From Paenibacillus xylanexedens (GTDB lineage Bacteria; Bacillota; Bacilli; Paenibacillales; Paenibacillaceae): a stretch of DNA of 64,000 nt. The stretch is from NCBI RefSeq assembly GCF_007680605.1, contig NZ_VEIO01000001.1, forward strand, positions 2,733,276-2,797,275. Reading direction: 5' to 3'. Within the stretch, counting starts at the first letter, position 1; every line of letters starts with the position of its first letter. Below are positions 36,045-45,443 of the stretch, one piece after another. The notes under the pieces are model-generated. The model was not told the DNA's origin. It was given only the letters and a program-made list of their open reading frames with translations, and did not search any database. Made by a program: the position numbers and the translations under genes.

Positions 36045-38393
36045 CTATGGCAGGGAAGCCCCTTCAGTGGCTGATTTACCAGATGCCTCGTCTTGACCCT
36101 TTTGCTTGTCAGACTGGCTCTGATTCGAGGCGCTTCCCGGAGGATCATCCCCATCCGTTTTACCCTCATCAGCTGTTTTTGTATTTTTGTCCTGGTTTTT
36201 CGCATTCGGATCAGAAGAATCTGGAGCTTCATCAGCTATACCGGTTACCGCTGCCTTCGCTGTCTGTAGGGTTAACTGCACCGTCCGTTGCTCACCCGAC
36301 ACCTGCTCCTTCTGTTTCACGACGTATCCCTCACCCTTGACTGTTACGCCTACCTTCATCAGTGAGAGAACCTCCAACGCATCACGAAGAGATTCACCCG
36401 TCAGATCTGGAATCTTCATTTTACTGCTCTCTTCCGTCAGTAGGTAGACTCGTTGGCCTGGATTCATCGAAGCACCTGCTTGTGGATACTGGCGAATCAC
36501 ATTTTCACCCTGACCAAGCGTGACATAAGCAATTCCGGAGCTGAGAAGCTGGCTTCTCGCCTGCTTAGCCGTTTTACCACTCAAGTCTGGAGCCTTAGCC
36601 TGTACAACAGGAGCTTCTTTTGACTTTTTGTCTGTCGTTTTGGCTGTATCTTTCGGTATGCCCATATATTGCAACGTCTGGCTTACAACCTTCTTGAACA
36701 CCGGAGCCGCTGCAGTTCCTCCGCCAATGTTTGTGCCATCTGGCTGGTCAATCACAATCAACATCGCAATCTTCGGATTGTTGACTGGTGCGAATCCAAT
36801 AAACGAAACGACGTCTTTGTTTTTGCTATACTGACCGTTGATAACTTTTCGCGCTGTACCTGTCTTGCCTGCAACCCGGTATCCTTCAATATAGGCATTA
36901 CGTCCTGTGCCGATCGTCTGATCTGCTACGACCTGCTCCAGATACCCGCCAACAAGCTTGGCCGATTCTTTAGAGATGACCTGTCGAATTACTTTGGGTT
37001 TGATCGCTTCCGTTGTGCCATCATTCGGATTAATGATCTCCTTCACGAGATGAGGCTGGAGCAATTTACCGCCGTTTGCAATGGCCGAGATGGCAGATAA
37101 CTGCTGGATCGGCGTCACTTGTACGAGACCGTGACCATATGCAGCGGTAGCAATCTCTGATTTGTATACCAAGGGTTTGATTGGCGAAGCCGCTTCACTT
37201 GGCAGGTCAATGCCCGTCTTTTTACCAAAACCAAACTGATCGATATAGTGACGCAACCGCTCTCCCCCGAGCATGTTGTACCCCAGATTAACAAAAGCGA
37301 TGTTACTGGAGCGTTTGACACCTTCAAGGTAAGAGATTCTTCCGTACGTATGTCCGTTATCACTAATCGGGAAACCGCCGATATATATGCGCTTGGATTC
37401 AAACGTTGCATTCGGATCAAACAGTTTTTCCTCCACGGCTCCCGCAAGTGTCACAATTTTGAACGTGGAACCTGGTTCATAGATCGACTGCGTTGCATGG
37501 TTGATAAAATTTTTCTGGTCCGGCGTGCTCGCATACGTATTCGGATTAAAGGTCGGCCAGTTGGCCATCCCCAGAATCTCCATCGTGTTTGGGTCGGCTG
37601 CAATGACGGTCATACTCAGCGGGTTATATTTCGCAATTGTCTCTTTCATTGCACTTTCAATGTAAAACTGGATGGTATCATCAATCGTCAGCTTCAGGTT
37701 TTTGCCGTTCTTCGGAGGTAAATAGTTATCCTGTGAATTCGGAAGTTTGATGCCTTTGGCATCCTTCTGGTAATTCAGGAAACCATCCGTGCCTGTCAGC
37801 ACGTCATCATACGAGACTTCAAGCCCGTTGACAGCTTTGCCGTCACGACTCATATAACCCAGCACATGAGAGGCCAAGGACTCTTCCGGATAAAAACGTT
37901 TGGATTCCTGCGTCATGACGATCGCATTTTTTGCCTTGTGTTCATCCTGAAGCTCTTCGCGCAACTCATTAACCTTTTCTGCAAGTGCAGGACTAATTTT
38001 GTATCCCTCACTGCGTACTTCACGTTGCTGAAAAAAATCACCATCTTTATTCTTTGCAGTAACAAGAGCCCGCATCTCACTCTCATTTTTGTTGAGCAAT
38101 GCGGACAATTTTGTCGTCACTTCGTCCTCAATACCTAGTTGATTAATCAAAAGCGGATTAACTGAAACGGTATACGCTGGCGAATCCGTAGCAAGCACAT
38201 TCCCGTTTCGATCCGTAATCGTTCCGCGAGCAGCCTTGATCGTCTGTTCCCTTTCGATAAGACCCGCCGCACGCTCCTGCCATTTGTCACCATTTACCAC
38301 CTGAATGAAAAATATACGGGTTACGAGTACAAGAAAAAAGAGGGTAATGAATCCCCCTATTAACAACGTGCGCATTTTTATTCTTTTTACCAT
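36045..38393 (-). CDS. pbpB: Class B penicillin-binding protein PbpB (PBP2B), divisome transpeptidase
   Basis: A 782-residue PBP. A membrane helix lies at ~10-31; the transpeptidase motifs are S309-T-F-K312, S362-S-N364 and K510-T-G-T513. Two PASTA domains follow (~600-700, 'APDLSGKTAKQARSQLL' and 'KIPDLTGESLRDALEVL'). The last ~80 residues form a low-complexity, Asp/Lys/Ser/Gln-rich tail that is longer than in B. subtilis PBP2B. It cross-links septal murein with an SEDS partner. ATG 38393 with GAGGTG upstream; 12 nt after ftsL. Confidence 0.96.
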   Translation of the reverse strand: MVKRIKMRTLLIGGFITLFFLVLVTRIFFIQVVNGDKWQERAAGLIEREQTIKAARGTITDRNGNVLATDSPAYTVSVNPLLINQLGIEDEVTTKLSALLNKNESEMRALVTAKNKDGDFFQQREVRSEGYKISPALAEKVNELREELQDEHKAKNAIVMTQESKRFYPEESLASHVLGYMSRDGKAVNGLEVSYDDVLTGTDGFLNYQKDAKGIKLPNSQDNYLPPKNGKNLKLTIDDTIQFYIESAMKETIAKYNPLSMTVIAADPNTMEILGMANWPTFNPNTYASTPDQKNFINHATQSIYEPGSTFKIVTLAGAVEEKLFDPNATFESKRIYIGGFPISDNGHTYGRISYLEGVKRSSNIAFVNLGYNMLGGERLRHYIDQFGFGKKTGIDLPSEAASPIKPLVYKSEIATAAYGHGLVQVTPIQQLSAISAIANGGKLLQPHLVKEIINPNDGTTEAIKPKVIRQVISKESAKLVGGYLEQVVADQTIGTGRNAYIEGYRVAGKTGTARKVINGQYSKNKDVVSFIGFAPVNNPKIAMLIVIDQPDGTNIGGGTAAAPVFKKVVSQTLQYMGIPKDTAKTTDKKSKEAPVVQAKAPDLSGKTAKQARSQLLSSGIAYVTLGQGENVIRQYPQAGASMNPGQRVYLLTEESSKMKIPDLTGESLRDALEVLSLMKVGVTVKGEGYVVKQKEQVSGEQRTVQLTLQTAKAAVTGIADEAPDSSDPNAKNQDKNTKTADEGKTDGDDPPGSASNQSQSDKQKGQDEASGKSATEGASLP

Positions 38394-38405
38394 CGAAACA
38401 CCTCT

Positions 38406-38831
38406 TTACTTGCCACTGGTTGCATTCGAGGATGATTCAGTACCTGTCGATGTATTCGTTGTTGAGCGTGGTACAAAAATGACATCCTTATCGGAAGCTT
38501 CCACGTAACCCAGTCTTTTTGCATTCTCGACAACCTGATTATTCAATGTTTCTCTCTCCACCTGTAAATCGGCAATGGTCTTCTCAGCCTCTTTAATTTT
38601 TACAATGGTCGACTGAGCCTGCTTGTTCAGTTCATAAATATGAGCGTAACGAGACATCAGGGCACCACCCACAATAATGACGGCTAAGAGTGTGATCAGG
38701 TATAAAAACTTTTCGCGCCCTGGCAGACCTGTGCGACGTGTCACAACTTTCGTTGTTTCCTTGTACCTTTGCTGCGTTACACGTTCCTGGGCTTTTTCTT
38801 TGACCGCTAGATTGCCACGTGTATATGCCAT
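38406..38831 (-). CDS. ftsL: Cell division protein FtsL
   Basis: A 141-residue bitopic protein with a basic cytoplasmic N-terminus, one membrane helix (~40-62, 'FLYLITLLAVIIVGGALMSRY') and an external leucine-rich coiled coil ('IKEAEKTIADLQVERETLNNQV'). The Ser/Thr-rich C-terminus is probably unstructured. FtsL pairs with DivIC and DivIB. Position between rsmH and pbpB is the standard dcw order. Confidence 0.9.
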   Translation of the reverse strand: MAYTRGNLAVKEKAQERVTQQRYKETTKVVTRRTGLPGREKFLYLITLLAVIIVGGALMSRYAHIYELNKQAQSTIVKIKEAEKTIADLQVERETLNNQVVENAKRLGYVEASDKDVIFVPRSTTNTSTGTESSSNATSGK

Positions 38832-38857
38832 GTGAAGGCTCCTCCTCCTCTTTTGTT

Positions 38858-39808
38858 CTACAATTTCTCAGCTACACGCAGCTTGGCTGATCGCGCACGA
38901 GAGTTCTCGGTCAGTTCCGCTTCTGTTGGAATCAGCGGTTTTCGGTTGACGAGACGTAAAGTCCCTTTATTACCGCATACACATAACGGAAAGTCAGGTG
39001 GACATGTACATTTTTCAAGATAGCTGCTGAAGATCTGTTTACATATCCGGTCCTCAAGGGAGTGGAAGGTGATAACAGATACGCGCCCCCCTGGCGCTAA
39101 ACAACGAACAGCCTGATGCAGTCCTTCTTCAAAAGCCCCCAGTTCATCATTCACAGCAATACGCAGCGCCTGAAAACTTCGCTTCGCGGGATGACCACCC
39201 GTACGGCGGGCCGCTGCAGGAATACCTTCTTTGATCAATTCCACAAGTTCACCTGTCGTTTCGATCTCAGACTGACTACGTCGACCCACAATAACACGAG
39301 CAATCCGTTTGGAAAACTTCTCTTCACCATAGCGATACAGAATTCGCGCAATCTCTTCTTCCGGCCATTCGTTCACTATCTCTTTGGCTGTCAGAAGTGC
39401 ATCCTGATCCATACGCATATCAAGCGGTGCATCGTGATTGTAACTGAATCCACGTTCTCCTTCGTCAAACTGTGGTGATGACACACCGAGGTCATACAAA
39501 ATTCCGTCAACCTGTGGTAGGCCATCCTTCATAGGAACATCAAGATCTTTGAGAACCTGCTCCAAATCTCTAAAATTGGTTTTCACCAATGTAATCTGGT
39601 TTTCATAAGCAGCGAGTTTCTCGCGTGCATTGTCCAAAGCCCAATCATCCTGATCAAGTGCGATCAGACGTCCCCCCGGACCTAGCTTGGATGCAATCAC
39701 GGAACTGTGTCCCGCCCCTCCTAAAGTGCAGTCCACGTATATACCGTCCTGCTTGATGTTTAATCCCTCTGTTGCCTCTTCTTTGAGTACGGTGATGTGG
39801 TGAAACAA
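38858..39808 (-). CDS. rsmH: 16S rRNA (cytosine-1402-N4) methyltransferase RsmH
   Basis: A 316-residue SAM-dependent methyltransferase. The SAM loop is '[20 protein letters not shown]', with '[11 protein letters not shown]' next and the catalytic region '[29 protein letters not shown]'. Starts at TTG 39808 (reads as '[12 protein letters not shown]', the usual MraW beginning) with GGAGGGG upstream. It modifies C1402 of the decoding center. Confidence 0.96.
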   Translation of the reverse strand: MFHHITVLKEEATEGLNIKQDGIYVDCTLGGAGHSSVIASKLGPGGRLIALDQDDWALDNAREKLAAYENQITLVKTNFRDLEQVLKDLDVPMKDGLPQVDGILYDLGVSSPQFDEGERGFSYNHDAPLDMRMDQDALLTAKEIVNEWPEEEIARILYRYGEEKFSKRIARVIVGRRSQSEIETTGELVELIKEGIPAAARRTGGHPAKRSFQALRIAVNDELGAFEEGLHQAVRCLAPGGRVSVITFHSLEDRICKQIFSSYLEKCTCPPDFPLCVCGNKGTLRLVNRKPLIPTEAELTENSRARSAKLRVAEKL

Positions 39809-39828
39809 CCTGCACCCCTCCTTACTTT

Positions 39829-40266
39829 TTATAAGTCAAAATTGAAATCGACCAGCTTTTCGGCAATGTCGTTGAATGCTTCTTCGGATTGATTGAAATA
39901 ACTTTCCCATATGCCTTTGCTCCAAATCTCCACCCGGTTCGACACGCCAAGAACAACGCAATCTTTGTCCAATTTGGCATACTCTCTCAGGTTACCCGGC
40001 AGATTTACCCTGCCCTGTTTATCCAGTTCACATTCAGTTGCACCTGAGAAAAAAAACCGGGTAAACGCACGTGCGTCGGATTTCATCAGCGGCAGTGCTT
40101 TGAGCTTCTGTTCCATGACCCCCCACTCCTCCATGGGGTACACGAAAAGACACTGGTCCAAACCTCGTGTGGCAACGAAAGTGGATCCAAGAGATTCGCG
40201 GAATTTAGCCGGAATAATGACCCGACCTTTATCATCAATGCTATGTTGAAACTCGCCCATAAACAT
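39829..40266 (-). CDS. mraZ: MraZ, transcriptional repressor of the dcw cluster
   Basis: A 145-residue AbrB-like protein with two SpoVT/AbrB-type repeats: '[20 protein letters not shown]' and '[21 protein letters not shown]'. MraZ forms ring oligomers and binds repeated TGGG boxes. ATG 40266 ('[11 protein letters not shown]') is the family start; GGAG is 11 bases upstream. It is the first gene of the dcw cluster and its promoter carries a typical MraZ box array. Confidence 0.95.
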   Translation of the reverse strand: MFMGEFQHSIDDKGRVIIPAKFRESLGSTFVATRGLDQCLFVYPMEEWGVMEQKLKALPLMKSDARAFTRFFFSGATECELDKQGRVNLPGNLREYAKLDKDCVVLGVSNRVEIWSKGIWESYFNQSEEAFNDIAEKLVDFNFDL

Positions 40267-40284
40267 TGCCGCACTCACTCCTCA

Positions 40285-40317
40285 CCCATTTCCCCCACTT
40301 TGCCCCACTTTCCACCA
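40285..40317 (-). promoter_or_regulatory. MraZ-binding repeat (TGGG boxes) in the mraZ leader
   Basis: Reading the minus strand, TGG/TGGG/TGGG/TGGG cores repeat at ~10-bp spacing (TGGAAAG-TGGGGCAAAG-TGGGGGAAA-TGGG) between the promoter and the mraZ start. This is the arrangement bound by MraZ in other bacteria, so autorepression is expected. Confidence 0.75.
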
Positions 40318-40321
40318 CCTA

Positions 40322-40350
40322 AGCATAATAGATTCGGTTAAAAAAATCAA
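40322..40350 (-). promoter_or_regulatory. Sigma-A-like promoter of the dcw cluster (mraZ)
   Basis: TTGATT, 17-bp spacer, TATGCT on the minus strand, immediately upstream of the MraZ boxes and about 55 nt before the mraZ start. Confidence 0.7.
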
Positions 40351-40391
40351 AACCCTTCTTGACTTTTCTGTTTTTTTATTTGATTTCACCG

Positions 40392-40434
40392 AAAAAAACG
40401 CCTTCGATCCTGTCATTCAGGACCAAAGACGTTT
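40392..40434 (-). terminator. Rho-independent terminator of ahcY
   Basis: On the minus strand AACGTCTTTGGTCCTG pairs with CAGGATCGAAGGCGTT (several G-U pairs) around loop AATGA, then a T-run. It separates ahcY from the dcw promoter. Confidence 0.75.
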
Positions 40435-40541
40435 CCCGTTTACGGGCGATCGTATGTGCACCCGTACATGAGCCATATCGTCAATACACCATTCTACTAC
40501 TTTTGAAACAGTTTATCCGTTTGTAATTATTGGATAACCCT

Positions 40542-41807
40542 TTAAAATTTCCAACTATCGAGGTACTTTTCTTGCTCAGCGGACAAAGAATCAATGGCAA
40601 TGTTCAGGCTCTCCAGCTTGTAACTCGCCACTTGCTGGTCAATTTCGTAAGGAACGTTCACTACGTTTTTACCAAGAGATTCATAGTTTTCACTCACATA
40701 ACGCAAACCTAGTGCTTGCAATGCAAACGTAGTGTCCATGATCTCGGCCGGATGTCCGTCAGCCGCTCCCAGATTTACCAAGCGTCCCTCCGCGAGCAGA
40801 TACATTTTACGACCATCTTTGAAACGGTACTCCTCAATGTTGCGACGAACGGTACGAATAGACTCGGAACGTTTGGCAAGCTCCGGTTTGTTAACCTCAA
40901 CGTCGAAGTGACCTGCGTTACTCAGAATAGCTCCGTCTTTCATCACATCGTAATGTTCACCCGTAATAACATCCTTGTTGCCTGTCACCGCGATAAAGAA
41001 ATCACCCAACTTTGCTGCTTCCAGCATCGTCATAACCCGGAAACCATCCATATGTGCTTCCACGGCTTTGATCGGGTCTATTTCAGTTACAATGACATTG
41101 GCACCCAAACCTTTTGCGCGCATGGCCACCCCTTTACCACACCAGCCATAGCCAGCTACAACAACATTTTTACCTGCAACCACCAGATTCGTTGTCCGAA
41201 TGATACCGTCAAAAGCAGATTGCCCCGTGCCATAGCGGTTATCAAACAAATACTTGCAATATGCGTCATTTACCGCAACCATCGGAAATTTCAGTTGTCC
41301 TTCTTTCGCTAATGCCTTCAAACGGATAATGCCTGTTGTCGTTTCTTCTGCGCCACCGCGAATCGTAGCTGCAAGATCAGGACGTTCGGAAGCAATAATG
41401 GTTGCGAAATCCCCACCATCATCAATAATGAGATCAGGTTTCGCTTCAAGTGCACGGAGTTGCAGTGCTTTGAACTCAGCTGGCTCAGGATTATATTTCG
41501 CATAAACAGTCACACCGTCTTCTACCAAAGCCGCACATACATCATCTTGAGTAGACAGTGGATTACTATGTGTGATCGTCACTTCAGCACCACCAGCCTG
41601 AATGACTTTTGCCAGATATGCTGTTTTAGCTTCCAGGTGAAGACAAATCGATACCTTTAGACCTTTAAAAGGCAAATCCTGTTCAAATTGACGACGAATC
41701 CGGTTTAAAACCGGCATATGCGCCTCAACCCAATCAATTTTCAAATGGCCCTCGGCAGCAAGTCCCATATCTTTGACGATGCTGTTTTGTAATGAAGATG
41801 TGGTCAC
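40542..41807 (-). CDS. ahcY: Adenosylhomocysteinase (SAH hydrolase)
   Basis: A 421-residue NAD-dependent enzyme that splits S-adenosylhomocysteine into adenosine and homocysteine. The NAD-binding loop is 'VVAGYGWCGKGVAMRAKGLGA' with D/E at the following strand ('VTEIDPIKAVEA'); substrate residues are in 'ETTTGIIRLKAL' and 'NRYGTGQSAFDGI'. GTG 41807 follows GGAGGAGATAAA. The ~40-residue insertion seen in plant and some bacterial forms is absent. It lies just downstream of bshC. Confidence 0.94.
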   Translation of the reverse strand: MTTSSLQNSIVKDMGLAAEGHLKIDWVEAHMPVLNRIRRQFEQDLPFKGLKVSICLHLEAKTAYLAKVIQAGGAEVTITHSNPLSTQDDVCAALVEDGVTVYAKYNPEPAEFKALQLRALEAKPDLIIDDGGDFATIIASERPDLAATIRGGAEETTTGIIRLKALAKEGQLKFPMVAVNDAYCKYLFDNRYGTGQSAFDGIIRTTNLVVAGKNVVVAGYGWCGKGVAMRAKGLGANVIVTEIDPIKAVEAHMDGFRVMTMLEAAKLGDFFIAVTGNKDVITGEHYDVMKDGAILSNAGHFDVEVNKPELAKRSESIRTVRRNIEEYRFKDGRKMYLLAEGRLVNLGAADGHPAEIMDTTFALQALGLRYVSENYESLGKNVVNVPYEIDQQVASYKLESLNIAIDSLSAEQEKYLDSWKF

Positions 41808-41868
41808 TTTATCTCCTCCTCAAATGTGTTTCTTCTATTATAAAGATCAATATAATCTGGATGGATAC

Positions 41869-43500
41869 TTATAAGGATATAACCTTGTGTTCGCCCCGGA
41901 AGTCAGCAGATGCTTTAATCAATTCCTCAATCCATTCAGTTCCATAACGATTCAGGTAAAAGAGTGCATTATGTACTCGTTCCTGGGGTTTGCCCATTGG
42001 GAACAGAGCATTCTGAATACCGTTCCAATGCCTCAAACTCACTTGATGTTTATCCTCAATTGCCTTGCGAGTCTGACGCTCCAAATACTGAATCTGTTCA
42101 TTCATTTTGGCTAAGTTCGCTTCACCAATCCGGTTCAATCCGGGATGCACTTCTGCAACCTGATCCAGTAGCGGACGATAGAGCGTCACAAACTGCTCAC
42201 GGATCTGCGTAAATCGTTCATCAACCTGGAAGGTTTCCTGCTTCGTTAGCCATTGTGCTTTCTTTTCTTCCAGTTGGTTTTGTACATCCTGGAAAGAAAG
42301 TCCGTATTGTTTCATATATTTGTGTTGCACTTCCTCCATAATCGTGAAGGATAGACGTGGCAGTAATATCGGCATTTGTAGACCAAAAGTACGGAACGCC
42401 TCACGTGTAAGACCCCAATATGCAATTTCTCCATGCCCTAAGATTACTGCAGCCACAGGCAACAATGAATCTTGCATCAAAGGACGGGTGAGTACGTTGT
42501 TACTAAAACGCTCAGGGTGATCTTCCAATTCTTGTAACAAACGTTCTTCTGTAAAGGATACTAACCCCTTACGATCCTGATACAAGTTATCTTTCAGCAT
42601 CAAAAGCAAACGGGTGCCTTCATGAATATAAAAGAGATTGGCCCCATCTTCCGCCACTTCTGCTGATGTCGAATAACCCGCTTGTTCTACCGATGATGCC
42701 CCTTGTAAATAGGCTTCCCGCAACGAATCATTCTTCCGGATCAAACGCTCGAATACGGGCTTTTCTAACTTACGCAATTCAGGATCGGCAGCATCCATGA
42801 GTACCAGGCCAGTCTTTGCAAACAAGGCCGATATCATTCGTGCAAACGCATCACTAAGATTCGCACTCGACTGATGGATTTCTGTAATCAGCTTTATTAA
42901 TCCCGGCTTATGAATGGTATCAGGCAATAATTGTTCTACTTGATTCAACACCGTTTCCCACTGATCCCACTTTACTTCCACATAACTTACCGAATCCTTA
43001 CCTTTAAAATGCCCTTGCAGTTTGACTTTATGAATCTGTCCTTGCTTATCAGGCAAATACGTATGATTTACCTCATCCCAGTCATGGTCTTCTCCCGCAA
43101 TCCAGAACACTGGAATTACAGGACGTTTCAATTGCTGTTCGGCTTCACGCGCAGCTGCGACCACACTGGCTGCTTTGTATATCACAAACAATGGTCCAGT
43201 GAACAAGCCACTCTGTTGTCCACCTGTAACGACGAGTGCATCCTCTTCAACAAGGCGGGTAATCGCAGCATGAACCTTGCCATGATCATTTACTCGCTTA
43301 TTATATAAACGTAAATACGCCGCCAGTTTATGACGGTCAACACGTGTATGCTCCGATTGTTTCAGCCATTCAGCACGCGCGTGGAGGCCGTTTTCCCAGC
43401 GAATGTCATATTCATAAAGGCTTCGCGCAGCATCTGTCGTACAGAGATAATCCTCTGCAAGCTTTGATCCGCTGCGGAGCGCCTCGGTGATCCCTTTCAT
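41869..43500 (-). CDS. bshC: Bacillithiol biosynthesis cysteine-adding enzyme BshC
   Basis: A 543-residue protein with the BshC signatures 'VVTGGQQSGLFTGPLFVIYKA' and 'PVIPVFWIAGEDHDWDEVNHTY'. It attaches cysteine to GlcN-malate, the last step of bacillithiol synthesis. A C-terminal coiled coil lies at ~430-500 ('NQLEEKKAQWLTKQ' onward). ATG 43500. In B. subtilis bshC (yllA) also stands immediately upstream of mraZ (yllB); here ahcY is inserted between them. Confidence 0.95.
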   Translation of the reverse strand: MKGITEALRSGSKLAEDYLCTTDAARSLYEYDIRWENGLHARAEWLKQSEHTRVDRHKLAAYLRLYNKRVNDHGKVHAAITRLVEEDALVVTGGQQSGLFTGPLFVIYKAASVVAAAREAEQQLKRPVIPVFWIAGEDHDWDEVNHTYLPDKQGQIHKVKLQGHFKGKDSVSYVEVKWDQWETVLNQVEQLLPDTIHKPGLIKLITEIHQSSANLSDAFARMISALFAKTGLVLMDAADPELRKLEKPVFERLIRKNDSLREAYLQGASSVEQAGYSTSAEVAEDGANLFYIHEGTRLLLMLKDNLYQDRKGLVSFTEERLLQELEDHPERFSNNVLTRPLMQDSLLPVAAVILGHGEIAYWGLTREAFRTFGLQMPILLPRLSFTIMEEVQHKYMKQYGLSFQDVQNQLEEKKAQWLTKQETFQVDERFTQIREQFVTLYRPLLDQVAEVHPGLNRIGEANLAKMNEQIQYLERQTRKAIEDKHQVSLRHWNGIQNALFPMGKPQERVHNALFYLNRYGTEWIEELIKASADFRGEHKVISL

Positions 43501-43590
43501 GAGGTCTGCCTCCTATTCTGCTTCTAAAGAGCCTTCCTTGATTGTACCGAATTCAGTAGCTCTTCGTCAAAACAAAGTCACAAATATATG

Positions 43591-43620
43591 AAAAAAAACC
43601 GCCGATTTAAATCGGCGGTT
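43591..43620 (-). terminator. Rho-independent terminator of the opp operon
   Basis: On the minus strand AACCGCCGATTT pairs with AAATCGGCGGTT and runs into eight T residues. It lies 36 nt after the oppDF stop codon. Confidence 0.9.
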
Positions 43621-43656
43621 ATGATGTATATAATAGCATATTCATTTTCGAAACTA

Positions 43657-45426
43657 TTATACGTAAGGTTCTGCAACCCAGTGTCCTTTGGAAACCTCAA
43701 TCAATTGAGCATTTTCCAAATTATACGGGTCATTTTTAGGACCGCCCGAAGCATTCTGGATTGGTCCAGATTGTTCATCTGGCAATAAAATGCGGCGTTT
43801 ATTTGCTTCTACTTCCGGATCTGGAACAGGGATCGCAGAAAGCAATGTTTTGGTATATGGATGAATCGGATTGGAATACAGCTCTTCACTCTCAGCCAAT
43901 TCTACCACTTTCCCCATATACATAACCGCAACACGGTCACTGATATGTTTAACCATGGACAAGTCATGGGCGATAAAGAGATACGTCAATCCGAGACGTT
44001 GCTGCAACTCCTCAAGTAATTTAACGACCTGAGCTTGAATGGATACATCCAGTGCGGAAAGCGGCTCATCACAGATGATAAATTTAGGATCAACAGCAAG
44101 AGCACGCGCAATCCCGATCCGCTGTCTTTGTCCACCGGAAAATTCATGCGGATAACGCAAAGCGTGACTTGGGTTAAGACCTACGAGGTCCAATAGCTCC
44201 TCTACACGTCTCTTACGCTCTTTAGAGCTTGTGGCCAGCCCGTGAATGTCCAAAGACTCTCCGATAATATCCATAACGTTAAAACGCGGGTTCAGTGAGG
44301 CATATGGATCTTGGAAAATCATCTGCATGTCTTTACGCATTTCTTTCATTTTGCGTGGAGACAATTTGTAAATATCCGTACCATTGAAGTTCACACTTCC
44401 GCCAGTTGGCTCATAAAGGCGCAGAATGGTGCGTCCAGTCGTCGATTTCCCGCAACCTGACTCACCTACAACACCAAGTGTTTCTCCTTCAAAGATGTCG
44501 AAGCTCACATCATTTACAGCTTTAAGGATGTTACCTTTGCCAAGGTTAAAGTATTGTTTCAGGTTTTTCACTTGAACCAAAGGTTTGTTACTTCCTTTGA
44601 CAATACCAACCGGAGCAGGCTTTTCTTTTTTCGGCTCGTCCAGACGCGGGAGAGCGTTCAACAACTTAATCGTATAAGGATGCTGTGGGTTACTGAAGAT
44701 TTCAGCTGTTGTCCCTGTTTCGACAACTTCGCCTTCCTTCATAACAACCACACGGTCACACATGCCCGCTACAACACCAAGGTCATGCGTAATCAGCATG
44801 ATGGATGTTCCAAGCTTTTTCTGCATATCCTTCATAACATCCAGAATTTGAGCCTGAATGGTAACGTCAAGTGCTGTTGTCGGCTCATCCGCAATCAGCA
44901 AAGATGGACGGCAAGCAAGTGCAATTGCAATCATTGCACGCTGACGCATACCACCAGAGAATTGGTGCGGATAATGATTCATGCGAATCGCTGCATTTTT
45001 GATACCTACAAGTTCAAGCATCTCAAGAGCAGCTTTGTTCGCTGCTTGCTTTGACATGTTTTGGTGTTTACGCAATACCTCTGTAATCTGTTTACCGATT
45101 TTAATCGTAGGATTCAGAGAAGTCATTGGATCCTGGAAGATCATACCGATATCTTTACCACGAATGGCTTCCATTTGCTTATCTGTCTTATTCAGCAAAT
45201 CCTGACCGTGAAACGTAATATCTCCGCTCTTAACCTTCGAAGGCGGGGAAGGGATCAATTTCATGATCGTCTGGGCGGTAACACTCTTACCACTACCGGA
45301 TTCACCTACGATCCCCAGCGTTTCTCCTTTACCAATTTCGAAACTCACATTTTTAACGGCATCAAATTCACCAGAGCGCGTCGAAAACGATACACTTAAG
45401 TCTTTGACTGTTAAAATCGGCTCCAT
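43657..45426 (-). CDS. Fused OppD-OppF ATPase of an oligopeptide ABC importer
   Basis: A 589-residue protein containing two complete ABC ATPase domains. Walker A 'GESGSGKS' lies at ~41-48 and again as 'GESGCGKS' in the second half; signature motifs are 'FSGGMRQR' and 'FSGGQRQR', and Walker B regions are '[12 protein letters not shown]' and '[12 protein letters not shown]'. Each half ends with the peptide-subfamily extension ('[15 protein letters not shown]', '[15 protein letters not shown]'). In most Bacillales these are two genes, oppD and oppF; here they are one chain. ATG 45426 with AGGAGGTGGG upstream. Confidence 0.94.
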   Translation of the reverse strand: MEPILTVKDLSVSFSTRSGEFDAVKNVSFEIGKGETLGIVGESGSGKSVTAQTIMKLIPSPPSKVKSGDITFHGQDLLNKTDKQMEAIRGKDIGMIFQDPMTSLNPTIKIGKQITEVLRKHQNMSKQAANKAALEMLELVGIKNAAIRMNHYPHQFSGGMRQRAMIAIALACRPSLLIADEPTTALDVTIQAQILDVMKDMQKKLGTSIMLITHDLGVVAGMCDRVVVMKEGEVVETGTTAEIFSNPQHPYTIKLLNALPRLDEPKKEKPAPVGIVKGSNKPLVQVKNLKQYFNLGKGNILKAVNDVSFDIFEGETLGVVGESGCGKSTTGRTILRLYEPTGGSVNFNGTDIYKLSPRKMKEMRKDMQMIFQDPYASLNPRFNVMDIIGESLDIHGLATSSKERKRRVEELLDLVGLNPSHALRYPHEFSGGQRQRIGIARALAVDPKFIICDEPLSALDVSIQAQVVKLLEELQQRLGLTYLFIAHDLSMVKHISDRVAVMYMGKVVELAESEELYSNPIHPYTKTLLSAIPVPDPEVEANKRRILLPDEQSGPIQNASGGPKNDPYNLENAQLIEVSKGHWVAEPYV

Positions 45427-45443
45427 AATCCCACCTCCTCTTT

